Positions 54,296 through 62,928 of a DNA stretch of 64,000 nucleotides are shown piece after piece. The notes beneath the pieces are model-generated. The model was given only the letters and a program-made list of their open reading frames with translations. It was not told where the DNA came from and searched no databases. A program made the translations under genes and the position numbers. The stretch is from DATFTF01 sp963825175 (GTDB lineage Bacteria; Acidobacteriota; Thermoanaerobaculia; UBA5066; Gp7-AA6), in the NCBI GenBank assembly GCA_963825175.1, contig CAWGSA010000001.1:806001-870000 (forward strand). The letters run 5' to 3'. Each line of letters opens with the position of its first letter. Position 1 is the first letter of the stretch.

Positions 54296-55836
54296 TGGAG
54301 CTGCAGATCGAGCGGGCGCCCCGGCCCGACGCCTTGCCGCCGGCCGGCATCCGCGCGGCGGAGCTCGCCGATGCAGGCTCGGCGCCGCGAAGAAAGGCGC
54401 CTCCGCCTGGACCGCTCACGGAGGTCGAGAAGACCTCCGACCCTCTCCGCATGTACCTGCGCGAGCTCGGCGCTGTCCCATTGCTCGACCGGGAAGGCGA
54501 GGTCGCGATCGCGAAGAGAATCGAGCAGGCCGAGGCCCGCATCTACGAGGCACTGGCGGACAACCCGGCCACGCTGGAGGAGCTGCTGAAGACCCTCGAT
54601 CACGCCCGCGGCTCGCGGGCCCCGGTCGAAGTTCCCCCCGCCTCGCGCGAGTCCGCCGTGGACGCTTCGGCCGCGCACCGAACGCGGGAAATCCTCGGGT
54701 GCTTTCGGAAGATCGCGGTGATCAACGGCCGGATGCAGAAGGCGAAGGTCGATCTCAAGGCGCTCAAGCGCGGAAAACGAGCCGCGCGGCTGGAAGCATC
54801 CATCGACCGGAACGTCGCGCAGGTGACGGGACTGATCAAGAAAATCGGATTCACCCCTCCCGTGCTCGACCGCCTGATCGCTCTGTGGACCGACGCCGAA
54901 AGAGCGTTCGCCACGCAGTCGACCGCGATCCGCCAGGCGGCTGCGGCCCTGGAAAGAGAGAAGAATCCCGTGCGGTGCAGGCTCCTCGAAGAGCGCCTCG
55001 GCGCGTCGCGACGGACCCTCCGGCAGTTGGAGAAGCAATTCGGCATCTCCGCTCTCGAGATTCAGAAGACCCTGCGCAAGATCCGCGCCGGCGTGGCCGC
55101 GACGGACCAGCCCAGACAGGAGCTGGTGGTGGCCAACCTGCGCCTGGTCGTCTCCATCGCCAAGAAGTACCTCCATCGCGGCCTGCAGCTGCTCGAGCTG
55201 GTGCAAGAGGGGAATCTCGGTCTCATGAAGGGAGTCGAGAAGTTCGACTATCGGCTCGGATACAAGTTCTCGACCTACGCCACCTGGTGGATCCGGCAAG
55301 CAGTGACGCGAGCGATCGCCGACCAGGCCCGGACCGTTCGGGTGCCCGTCCACATGGTCGAGTCGATCAACAGGCTCATGCGCGCCTCGTCCGCTCTGGT
55401 TCAGACGCTGGGCCGCGAGCCGACGGCGGACGAGATCGGCCGGGAGATGGGCTTGCCCATCGCGAAGGTCCGGTACATCCTCAAGGTCTCGCAGCGGCCG
55501 ATCTCGCTGGAGAGCCCGGTCGGCGAGGATGAGGACGCGCGCTTCGGCGATTTCATCCCGGACAAGACGGGCGCCTCTCCGGCGGACTCGGTTCTCTTCT
55601 CGCACCTTCGCACGAAGACCCATGGCATGTTGAAGACTCTGACGCCGCGGGAGGAGCAGATCCTGCGGATGCGCTTCGGCATCGACGATGGAACCGAGCG
55701 CACGCTCGAAGAAGTCGGCCGCGCGTTCAACGTGACCCGGGAGAGGATCCGTCAGATCGAGTCCAAGGCGCTGCGGAGACTGCGGCACCCCTCCCGGGCC
55801 GGTCAGCTGCGCGCCTGCTTCGAAGCGATCCGGTAG
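54295..55836 (+). CDS. Primary-type (RpoD/SigA family) RNA polymerase sigma factor
   Basis: A 513-residue sigma-70 factor. Region 1.2 (DPLRMYLRELGAVPLLDREGEVAIAKRIE), a long charged non-conserved insert (about residues 80-270), region 2 (LVVSIAKKYLHRGLQLLELVQEGNLGLMKGVEKF and YKFSTYATWWIRQAV), region 3 (PVHMVESINRLMRAS) and region 4 (LRMRFGIDDGTERTLEEVGRAFNVTRERIRQIE) are all present. An N-terminal region 1.1 of full length is missing, so it may be a second RpoD-like factor rather than the housekeeping one. Translation is coupled to the preceding small gene. Confidence 0.92.
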   Translation: MELQIERAPRPDALPPAGIRAAELADAGSAPRRKAPPPGPLTEVEKTSDPLRMYLRELGAVPLLDREGEVAIAKRIEQAEARIYEALADNPATLEELLKTLDHARGSRAPVEVPPASRESAVDASAAHRTREILGCFRKIAVINGRMQKAKVDLKALKRGKRAARLEASIDRNVAQVTGLIKKIGFTPPVLDRLIALWTDAERAFATQSTAIRQAAAALEREKNPVRCRLLEERLGASRRTLRQLEKQFGISALEIQKTLRKIRAGVAATDQPRQELVVANLRLVVSIAKKYLHRGLQLLELVQEGNLGLMKGVEKFDYRLGYKFSTYATWWIRQAVTRAIADQARTVRVPVHMVESINRLMRASSALVQTLGREPTADEIGREMGLPIAKVRYILKVSQRPISLESPVGEDEDARFGDFIPDKTGASPADSVLFSHLRTKTHGMLKTLTPREEQILRMRFGIDDGTERTLEEVGRAFNVTRERIRQIESKALRRLRHPSRAGQLRACFEAIR

Positions 55837-56055
55837 CGGACCGGAACGGGGCAAAGCCCTGCGGCCGCGACCGGTTGCGGCCTGCAACTCCTTCCGGTTC
55901 AGCGCAGCGCCTTGCTCCTGAACGGATCCTCGGTTACCCTGATCGAACGACGACGCGGCTGGGGGAGCCAACCACGTCGCCGAAAGCTCAGCAATTCAAC
56001 AAAACGAGGATCATCCTCGATCTATCGCCCTCGAGGGGCGGAAAGGGACCTATCC

Positions 56056-56988
56056 ATGAACCGAATCGGACCAAGACTCCTCGGATTGCTGGCCGCACTG
56101 GTGGCGGGCGCATGGGCGCAGACGGCGCAGGCCCAGGCAACGCGAACCTGGGTCTCCGGGGTCGGCGACGACGCGAACCCGTGCTCGCGAACCGCCCCGT
56201 GCAAGACATTCGCCGGAGCCATCTCCAAGACCGCGGCGGCGGGCGAGATCAACGTGCTCGATCCGGGCGGATTCGGAGCGGTGACGATCACGAAGTCGAT
56301 CACCATCGACGGGGGCGGTTTCATCGCCGGCGTCCTGGTCTCCGGGACCAACGGCATCGTGGTCTCCGCCGGCGCGACGGACAGGGTCGTTCTCCGCGGG
56401 CTCCAGATCGACGGGCTCAACACCGGACTCAGCGGAATCCGTTTCCTGGCCGGCGGCGCGCTCCACGTCGAGAACTGCAACATCTTCGAGTTCACCGGCG
56501 TCGGGATCGATTTTGAGCCCAATCAGGCCACCGCGTCGCAGGTGTTCGTTTCCCACACGAGGATCTTCGCGAACGCCTCCCATGGGATCCTGGTCAAGCC
56601 GGCAGGCGGCGGGACGGCCGTCGCCACGGTCGAAGATTGCATCATCAAGAACAACACGCTCACCGGCGTGCGCGGCGAGGACAACGCCACGGTCTCGATC
56701 CGGCGCACCTCCGCCGCCTCGAACGGCAACGGATTCGTCGCCACCGCCACCAGCCTTGCTTCGGTCATGAACATCGACGACAGCCAGGCCACCGGCAACT
56801 CCAGCAGCGGCGTCGCGGCCGGCTTCGGAACGGCGGCCGCCACGATTCGGCTGGGCAACTCGATGATTACCGGCAACACGTTCGGGCTACGGCTGGGCGC
56901 GGGGGGAACGCTCATCACATGGGGCGACAACCACGTAGCCGGCAACGGCACCGACGGTCTGCCCACGTCCGTGATGGGGAAGATCTAG
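56056..56988 (+). CDS. Secreted right-handed beta-helix protein
   Basis: A 310-residue protein with a signal peptide (LLGLLAALVAGAWAQTAQAQ) followed by WVSGVGDDANPCSRTAPCKTF, the usual opening of pectate-lyase-like beta-helix proteins. Short coils then follow (GALHVENCNIFEFTGVGI, VATVEDCIIKNNTLTGVRG, STSAASNGNGF-type). It probably binds or cleaves a polysaccharide, but no catalytic residues can be assigned. It has no LDTR domain and is not part of that family. Confidence 0.83.
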   Translation: MNRIGPRLLGLLAALVAGAWAQTAQAQATRTWVSGVGDDANPCSRTAPCKTFAGAISKTAAAGEINVLDPGGFGAVTITKSITIDGGGFIAGVLVSGTNGIVVSAGATDRVVLRGLQIDGLNTGLSGIRFLAGGALHVENCNIFEFTGVGIDFEPNQATASQVFVSHTRIFANASHGILVKPAGGGTAVATVEDCIIKNNTLTGVRGEDNATVSIRRTSAASNGNGFVATATSLASVMNIDDSQATGNSSSGVAAGFGTAAATIRLGNSMITGNTFGLRLGAGGTLITWGDNHVAGNGTDGLPTSVMGKI

Positions 56989-57079
56989 CCGCGCCGCAGG
57001 GTCGATCGGAAGAGACGGAGCCCGGGAAACGACGCCTCGGCCGGTTCCCGGGCCCTCTCCAGGCAGTCCGACGCCGTCC

Positions 57080-57095
57080 ACAATCTATAAATTGT
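57080..57095. promoter_or_regulatory. AT-rich inverted repeat ACAAT-N6-ATTGT
   Basis: ACAAT and ATTGT flank CTATAA in an otherwise very GC-rich gap (56989-57279) before the radical SAM gene. It could be an operator or contain a -10 box, but no -35 is convincing. Nothing else is seen in the gap. Confidence 0.3.
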
Positions 57096-57279
57096 AGGAG
57101 GAGGCCCGGGTCACCCTCCCGCGCCTCGGGTTTTGCCCGTCTCCACGGGACCCGAAATCCCATAGAATGGGCGCCCATGAGCCCCTGCCCTCGTCAGCCG
57201 GCCCCAACGATCGAGCCTCGGGTGAGGACGGTGGAGATGCCGACGGACCGTACCCCTGAACCTCAACCCGCGGGCACCC

Positions 57280-58843
57280 GTGCGTAAGCTCCGCGTCGGC
57301 GTCATCGACCTGGTCACCAAGGGGCCGACCCGCGCCCTGTACGCCCGCGTCATGAACGCGAATCTCGCCAGCATCATGCCCCAGGTCGTGGCGGTGTGGT
57401 GCGAAGCGGAAGGGCACGACGTGGCCTTCGTCTGCTATACCGGCCTCGAGGACCTCGCCGACGAGCTGCCGGACCAGGTGGATCTCGTCTTCATCGGCGC
57501 GTTCACGCGAGGCGGCGCTCCTGGCCTACGCGCTCTCCAATCAGTTCCGATCGAAGGGGGCCGTCACCGTCCTGGGCGGGCCGCACGCGCGCTGCTATCC
57601 GGAGGACGCCCGGAAGTACTTCGACTACGTCCTCGGCTTCACGGACCAGGCCGTGATCCGCGACGTGCTGCAGGACTGCTCGCCGCACCGGCCCATGGGC
57701 GTCCACCTGGCGGCGAAACAGCAGCCGGCGGCGCTTCCCGGTGTGCGGGAGCGGTGGAAGTTCATCGAGCCGACGCTGCGCAAGGCGCCGCTCTTCAAGA
57801 TGGTGCCGATGATCGGCAGCCTCGGGTGTCCCTATACCTGCAGCTTTTGCATCGATTCGGTCGTTCCCTATCAACCCCTCGACTTCGGCGTGCTCTCCGA
57901 CGACCTCCGGTTTCTCCTGGGCAAGTTCAAGCGCCCGCGCGTGGGCTGGCACGATCCGAACTTCGGCGTCCGGTTCGACGACTACTTGAACGCGATCGAC
58001 GCGGCGGTGCCGCCCGGCCGCATCGACTTCGTCGCCGAGAGCAGTCTCTCGCTCCTGTCGGAGCCGCATCTGCAGCGACTCCAGCGCAGCGGATTCAAGG
58101 CCCTATTGCCCGGCGTCGAGTCCTGGTACGACCTCGGCAACAAGTCCAGGACCGGGCAGAACAGGGGGATGGACAAGGTCCGCCAGGTCTCCGAGCACGT
58201 CAACATGATCCTGCGCTACGTCCCGTACGTGCAGACCAACTTCGTGCTGGGACTCGACTCCGACGAGGGCCCCGAGCCGTTCGAGCTGACCAAGCGCTTC
58301 GTGGACTCGAGCCCGGGCGCGTTTCCCGGATACTCGCTGCTCTCGGCTTTCGGAAGAGCGGCGCCGCTCAACCTGGAGTATCAGCGGGCCGACCGGGTTC
58401 TTCCGTTCCCGTTTCACTTCCTGGACAACAACCACGCCATGAACGTGAAGCCGAAGCACTACTCGTGGCGGGAATTCTACGATCACGTGATCGACCTGAC
58501 CCGGTACACCTTCTCCTGGCGCGCCATCTTCAACCGCTTCCGGTCCACCCGGACGACGATTCCCCGGTGGATGAACGCCATCCGCGCGGTGTCGTCGGAA
58601 GGGTCCGGCCGCATCGCGTATTTCACCGAGCTACGCCGTCGCCTCGACACCGACCGGCAGGTCCAGCGCTATTTCGACCGGGAGACGACCGAACTTCCCG
58701 CGTTCTACGTCGACCAGGTCCGCCGGGATCTCGGGCCGCTGTGGGAGTGGCTGCCGGCAGGAGCCCTGGAGCACGACAGCCAGGCCTATCGGAAATCGCA
58801 GGATGCACAATCGCCTGCGGCCGGGGGCGTGTCGGCAGGATAG
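57280..58843 (+). CDS. B12-binding radical SAM protein, one frameshift
   Basis: About 520 residues. The N-terminal cobalamin-binding domain starts at a GTG (RKLRVGVIDLVTKGPTRALYARVMNAN, VDLVFIGAFTRGG). The frame shifts near 57515, where one base less gives FTRAALLAYALSNQFRSKG, and then LGGPHARCYPEDARKYFD. The radical SAM motif CPYTCSFC is intact, with HDPNFGVRFDDYLNAI and GVESWYDLGNK downstream. The end is a large C-terminal extension. The substrate is unknown. It differs from the HpnR-like enzyme at 47.7 kb. Confidence 0.78.
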
Positions 58844-58875
58844 CGGCCCGCAGGGTCGGCCCAAGGCCGCCCGGG

Positions 58876-58895
58876 AGAGCCTTGAGAAAGGCTCT
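58876..58895 (+). terminator. Hairpin after the radical SAM gene
   Basis: Perfect 8-bp stem AGAGCCTT/AAGGCTCT with a GAGA tetraloop, 33 bases after the stop. There is no T tract, so termination efficiency is uncertain. It may instead stabilise the 3' end. Confidence 0.5.
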
Positions 58896-59043
58896 TGGGA
58901 CGGCAGCCGGAGATTCCGCCCCTAGTCGTATTCAAGACCCCGCCCCGGGTTGCTCGTTCACACTTTCCGGCGATGAGCAACCCTTCGCCTGGTCTGAATA
59001 GAACGCGGCTCACACTCCCTTGCGCACGCGTCCCGTTTCAGGG

Positions 59044-59430
59044 TCACGCGTGGGCCCTCTCGGCCGCCTCCGCGTCCGCCTTGGTCTTGTGCACCGTTCC
59101 GGCCGGGTGGTTCGGCGGAGAGTAGATCGTGTAGAGATTGAGCGGCGCCGTCTTCGATGCGTTGATCACGTTGTGGTAAGTCCCCGCCGGCACCACGATC
59201 CCGTCGCCGTCGTGCACCCGGCGTTCCTCTTTCTCGTCGAAGACGAATCTCGCCTCCCCGCGCTCGATGCGGAAGAACTGATCGACGTCGTTGTGAACCT
59301 CGTCGCCGATCTCCTCACCCGGTTGGAGGCACATCACCACGAGCTGGGCGTGCTTGGCGGTGAAGAGCACCTGCCGGAAGTAGGTATTCCTCAGGGTGAG
59401 TTCCTCGATCGCTCCAACGTATCCGGTCAT
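59044..59430 (-). CDS. Small cupin-domain protein
   Basis: A 128-residue single-cupin protein. Motif 1 reads PGEEIGDEVHNDVDQFFRIERGEARFVF, and motif 2 reads GDGIVVPAGTYHNVIN, so the metal-binding His/Glu set is mostly kept. The C-terminus is TIYSPPNHPAGTVHKTKADA. This matches the mannose-6-phosphate isomerase-like small cupins found widely. Substrate unknown. Confidence 0.9.
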   Translation of the reverse strand: MTGYVGAIEELTLRNTYFRQVLFTAKHAQLVVMCLQPGEEIGDEVHNDVDQFFRIERGEARFVFDEKEERRVHDGDGIVVPAGTYHNVINASKTAPLNLYTIYSPPNHPAGTVHKTKADAEAAERAHA

Positions 59431-59487
59431 CGTCGTGCCCTCCTTCAGCGGACCCCTGCGATAGGGATTCGGCGGCAGCGAATCGCC

Positions 59488-59637
59488 CTAAAGAACGCGT
59501 CGCCCGGAAACGAGCCTGATGATCAGAATGACCACCGCCACCACCAGCAGGATGTGGATGAAGCCGCCCATCGTGTAGGAGGTGACCATCCCGAGCAACC
59601 ACAGCACCAAAAGGATGACCAGGATTGTCCACAGCAT
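59488..59637 (-). CDS. Lmo0937-family (DUF5670) small membrane protein
   Basis: A 49-residue protein, shorter than most gene finders report. It reads MLWTILVILLVLWLLGMV, then TSYTMGGFIHILLVVAVV and ILIIRLVSGRRVL. Two hydrophobic helices around an invariant-looking Gly-Gly and His are the hallmark of the Lmo0937 family. It lies 57 bp upstream of the cupin gene on the same strand. Function unknown. Often stress-associated in other bacteria. Confidence 0.85.
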   Translation of the reverse strand: MLWTILVILLVLWLLGMVTSYTMGGFIHILLVVAVVILIIRLVSGRRVL

Positions 59638-59798
59638 CACAGTCCTCCAGTCTCGCCGAGCCTTCGCACATCACGTTGCCGACCAAAACCTATCGCGTCC
59701 TCGTTTCCGGTTGAATGATGCGAACTCATCGAAAACGGCGCGTGACGGACGCGGACAGAATGGTGCGAGGACGACACAGGTCTGGACGATCTTACGTC

Positions 59799-60671
59799 CT
59801 AGTTTCCCGCGATCAGGAGCTTCCCCAGGGCATCATCCACACGAACCCGGCGATCCGCTCCCTCCTCGAAGGCCGTCGCCGCGCGCGGGCCCATCGAGGT
59901 TCCGCGATCACCATTGCAGGCACCGTCCCAGCAGCGAAATCCCTGCTCCATCTCGCCATAGGCCAATCCCAACTGCTGATTCTGGCGGTCCAATGCCAGC
60001 CGCGTGACCCACGGCGCGCCAGACGCAAAGGCCTCCTCGGCCAGGTCGAGACGAACGTGTTGCAGCGTGGTCAACAGATTCGAAAACGCCTCCGCACACG
60101 GACCTGTGGCGCGATTTGTGTTGCACGCGGCGGCCCACACCTCGATGGCCTGATCGACCCGACCGGCGATGGATTCGGAAACGGCGGTGTATCGGATGAC
60201 CATCGCTCGCGGCGTCTCCGTGACGGTGCCCACGAAGAAGTTCAGGGGCGTGGTTGCGGTCGCGCCGAGATCCAGGCCGGAACGTGTCTCGAAGTTGCGG
60301 CCCGGGCTCCCGCCGATCGGCTGGAAGGCACCGTCCAGGGTCTGGCGAGCCTTGCCGCCAACCCTGATTGCCGGCTCTGGCGGAGCCGCGGTGAAGACAG
60401 GTCTCGAGGAGCCCGGAAAGCCTTCCACCCGGTCAACATCCAGTTTATAGGGCCGGGGCGTCGAGGCGCCGACGAGTTGGAAGCCCGAGCCGAGGCGGAA
60501 GCTGAGAAAGGCCGTGCCGCACGAGACCAGCCCGTTGAAAGGACAGGCGGCAGGATCCTTGACGGACGAAACCCGCACCTGGGAGAACAGCGGCATCGAT
60601 GGAAGCAGCAGAAGGACGAGGGCGGCTCGCAGGGACACGCTGAAGCGGTCTGTCGGGATGGATCTGGACAT
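59799..60671 (-). CDS. Secreted hypothetical protein
   Basis: A 290-residue protein with a signal peptide (SVSLRAALVLLLLPSMPLFSQ) at the ATG at 60671, preceded by AAGGGAAG. Cysteines are paired along the chain (CPFNGLVSC, ACNTNRATGPC, CWDGAC), suggesting disulfides in the periplasm or outside. No domain is recognised. Confidence 0.65.
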   Translation of the reverse strand: MSRSIPTDRFSVSLRAALVLLLLPSMPLFSQVRVSSVKDPAACPFNGLVSCGTAFLSFRLGSGFQLVGASTPRPYKLDVDRVEGFPGSSRPVFTAAPPEPAIRVGGKARQTLDGAFQPIGGSPGRNFETRSGLDLGATATTPLNFFVGTVTETPRAMVIRYTAVSESIAGRVDQAIEVWAAACNTNRATGPCAEAFSNLLTTLQHVRLDLAEEAFASGAPWVTRLALDRQNQQLGLAYGEMEQGFRCWDGACNGDRGTSMGPRAATAFEEGADRRVRVDDALGKLLIAGN

Positions 60672-60901
60672 GGACACTTCCCTTTTTCCCAATACCGGCG
60701 GTTGACCTCGGAGGCACCGCTCGTCGGTGAGCGATGCGCCCTACCGCCCATTCGGAGACCGTCAGCGGGCGGGCGATGGCCCAAATCAGTGTGCGGAACC
60801 GGAATGAAGCCAGTGAGAACGCGAACGAGTGAAGCAAGAAGGATTCAGCCCGCCAGCCTTCCTTCTTTCCCGCATCAATGATCTACGCCCGATGAACAGG
60901 A

Positions 60902-61072
60902 GTCCAATCGTTTGTGGCGATGGGATTAGGACCTCCTGCCGATAAGGATCCACATGTGTACGAAAGGTTCGCCACGTTCTCCCAAGAGCCGGGCGGTGCT
61001 GCGCCGCTTCGTGCAGGCGCGCGGGCTCTCATCGCTTTGCCGGTCCAATCCCATCGGAACAAACGATTGGAC
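60902..61072. repeat. 171-bp element with ~31-bp inverted ends
   Basis: The left end (60902-60933) and the reverse complement of the right end (61042-61072) agree over GTCCAATCGTTTGT, CGATGGGATT and GGACC, differing at two bases and one indel. Each end also folds on itself (GTCCAATC...GATTGGAC). The 108-bp interior codes for nothing recognisable, so this is MITE-like. It fills most of the 60672-61179 gap. Confidence 0.65.
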
Positions 61073-61179
61073 GGTGATCGGCAGAGCGCACTATCGTGAA
61101 GCTCCGACTTCCCCGACGGAACCAGTTCAGCTCGCAACGGAGCACCCGCCGCCGGTTCTCGGCAGAAAGCGAGCGCCTC

Positions 61180-61593
61180 ATGAACGTCACGCTTCTCGCA
61201 GCGGTCGGTGTATTACTGCTCACCGGGTGCGTTACGTACCGCGACTCCCGGACGCAAACGGAGCTCGATCGTGACACGGACACCTGGACGCGCGCACACG
61301 GCCTGCGCGTCGCCGTGAGTCCCGACCAGCTCAAGAACTGCTCGTCGCTCGGCGTGGTGAGCGAGCGCTACTATGAGGGTCCGCCCGGGGATCCGGCGAA
61401 GCGGCCGATGGGCACAGCGTGGCCCGAATACGTGCTCAGATTCAAGACGGCGCAGCTCGGCGGGAACGCCGCGTTCCTGCGTCCGACCATTACCAAATGG
61501 TCCGGTGAGCTTAACGAGTCGCGCGTGCTCGGTGAAGCCTATTCATGCGGTCCGCCGGCGCTCACAACGGCGTCCCGTGAGGTGACGAGATGA
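61180..61593 (+). CDS. Small lipoprotein
   Basis: A 137-residue protein with a lipoprotein signal (MNVTLLAAVGVLLLTGC). A short surface-exposed part follows with VAVSPDQLKNCSSLGVVSERYYEG and LGGNAAFLRPTITKWSGELN. The pattern GVVxER...L-x-K-T-x-Q-x-GGNA resembles the DUF4156/RcsF-like small lipoproteins. It overlaps the next small gene by ATGA. Confidence 0.75.
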   Translation: MNVTLLAAVGVLLLTGCVTYRDSRTQTELDRDTDTWTRAHGLRVAVSPDQLKNCSSLGVVSERYYEGPPGDPAKRPMGTAWPEYVLRFKTAQLGGNAAFLRPTITKWSGELNESRVLGEAYSCGPPALTTASREVTR

Positions 61594-61778
61594 TTGCTCC
61601 AATTCTGTTCGCTGCCATGATCACCCGCGGGCCGGTCGTGATGGCGAAGCCGCCGCCCGCTCCCTCCGACTCATGGCTCTGTGCCCACGCCTCGGTCTTC
61701 TTCTGCCCGATCTTTCCGGGCCTCGGCGCGCCAGATCCCTCGCCGGCGACACACGTTGTGAGACCGAGGAAGTCGTGA
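61590..61778 (+). CDS. Small hypothetical ORF coupled to the lipoprotein
   Basis: A 62-residue frame whose ATG overlaps the lipoprotein's TGA. It begins MIAPILFAAMITRGPVVMAK, somewhat hydrophobic, then Pro/Ser-rich with three cysteines or nearby aromatic residues. The coupling is the main evidence. Sequence features are weak. Confidence 0.35.
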   Translation: MIAPILFAAMITRGPVVMAKPPPAPSDSWLCAHASVFFCPIFPGLGAPDPSPATHVVRPRKS

Positions 61779-61881
61779 GGACTGCAAGATGGTATGTTCT
61801 CTTGGCATACCCACTGCGCCGGCCGGCGTCATCTCGAGAAGACCTGGCCCGTCGCCGCCCCTGGGAGAGAAACGAGCGCTG

Positions 61882-62088
61882 ATGCAATACCTCATGCGGA
61901 AATGGAACTGCAGAAACTGCCGCCGCCCCAATGCCACCGAGGTTGCCCTCGACAGAGTGGCCAAGTGCGACCACTGCGCTGTCGCGGAGAAGATTCAACC
62001 GAGCCGAGCGCGGGGCGGCGAAACCCCGAGCCAGCTGGCGGAATTCATCCAGGCGGGTGCCCTGTGTCGACAGGGTGAATGGACGTAA
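61882..62088 (+). CDS. Small zinc-ribbon-like protein
   Basis: A 68-residue protein (MQYLMRKWNCRNCRRPNATEV...) with two CxxC pairs (CRNC and CDHC) about 25 residues apart, the spacing of a zinc ribbon. The C-terminus contains TPSQLAEFIQAGALC. It is unrelated to the surrounding genes as far as can be seen. Confidence 0.5.
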   Translation: MQYLMRKWNCRNCRRPNATEVALDRVAKCDHCAVAEKIQPSRARGGETPSQLAEFIQAGALCRQGEWT

Positions 62089-62133
62089 CCCGGCACCTCT
62101 GAACGGCTCCTTCGTGGACCGGAGTTCACGCCG

Positions 62134-62553
62134 ATGCTTTCGGTCACTCCCGCCATCGTCATTCCCGATCACGCGCTCGAGGAGCGCTTTGTCCGCGCTT
62201 CCGGCCCCGGAGGTCAGAACGTCAACAAGGTGGCCACCGCGGTGGAGCTGCGCTTGGACCTCGCCGCGTCGACCCTGCCCGCAGACGTCAAGGCGCGGCT
62301 GATTGCTTTGGCCGGAAGAAGGATCAGCGGCGATGGGACGCTGCTGATCGACAGCCGCGAATATCGCACGCAGGCCCAGAATCGGGCCGCCGCGCGGGCC
62401 CGGCTCTTGGACCTGCTCCGCCGCGCCGCCGCGCCGCCCAAACGCCGGAAGAAAACCCGCCCCGGCCGCTCCGCGGTCGAGCAACGCCTCGCAGCCAAAG
62501 CCCAACGTGCCCGCGTCAAGTCCCGCCGCGCCCCGGTCCAAGGCGATGAGTAA
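62134..62553 (+). CDS. arfB: Peptidyl-tRNA hydrolase ArfB (ribosome rescue)
   Basis: A 139-residue protein with the release-factor GGQ motif in RASGPGGQNVNKVATAVELR near residue 29 and a basic C-terminal tail (PPKRRKKTRPGRSAVEQRLAAKAQRARVKSRR) that inserts into the mRNA channel. This combination defines ArfB (YaeJ), which frees stalled ribosomes lacking a stop codon. The intact GGQ and tail make it likely functional. Confidence 0.93.
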   Translation: MLSVTPAIVIPDHALEERFVRASGPGGQNVNKVATAVELRLDLAASTLPADVKARLIALAGRRISGDGTLLIDSREYRTQAQNRAAARARLLDLLRRAAAPPKRRKKTRPGRSAVEQRLAAKAQRARVKSRRAPVQGDE

Positions 62554-62583
62554 ACGCGGGCTTCGCCCGCGCGTAAGGCGGAA

Positions 62584-62707
62584 GGCGTGAGGCGTGAGGC
62601 GTGAGGCGTGAGGCGTGAGGCGTGAGGCGTGAGGCGTGAGGCGTGAGGCGTGAGGCGTGAGGCGTGAGGCGTGAGGCGTGAGGCGTGAGGCGTGAGGCGT
62701 GAGGCGT
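62584..62707. repeat. Heptanucleotide array, GGCGTGA x ~17.7
   Basis: Seventeen perfect copies of GGCGTGA followed by GGCGT, with a partial unit (GGCGGAA) just before. It begins about 30 bases after the arfB stop. The high copy number and lack of variation suggest recent slippage. Confidence 0.95.
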
Positions 62708-62774
62708 CGAAAGATGGCCTCCCCTCAAACCCAAGTCAAAAGATTTCTCGAACTCGATCTACTCATCCTGAAGC

Positions 62775-62834
62775 TCGCGGCGCGCGTAGTCTCCTGAGCG
62801 GAAGCGAAGGAGGAGGCGCGCGCCGCGGGAGCGA
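62775..62834 (-). repeat. 60-bp REP-like palindromic element, copy B
   Basis: Exact reverse complement of 53051-53110. Here it lies beside a larger palindrome at 62831-62923, near the 3' end of the TonB receptor gene. Confidence 0.85.
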
Positions 62835-62923
62835 TCGCGGAGCGAGCGAGCAGGCCGGCGATCGAGGCCCTTTGGCCGAGTCGCCGGCCGGCGGCGGAGC
62901 CGGCTCGCTCGCGCAGCGATCGC
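62831..62923 (-). terminator. Nested long palindrome after the TonB receptor gene
   Basis: Successive nested arms: GCGATCGC at both ends, GCGAGCGAGC against GCTCGCTCGC, GGCCGGCGA against TCGCCGGCC, and GGCC/GGCC around a CTTT loop. It starts six bases after the receptor stop (minus strand). It may end transcription, but the T tract is missing. Confidence 0.55.
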
Positions 62924-62928
62924 GACGG

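Noticed and set aside
60914..61099. Short plus-strand ORF inside the 171-bp element
   Set aside because: Most of it is the inverted repeat itself. Composition is not protein-like and no start site is supported.
62584..62707. CRISPR-like array
   Set aside because: The units are direct seven-base repeats without spacers. No cas genes are present, and no spacer-separated repeats were found anywhere in the window.
62516..62734. A small minus-strand frame encoding repeated PHASRLT
   Set aside because: It is only the translation of the GGCGTGA array. Seven-base units give a 21-base, seven-residue period in any open frame.
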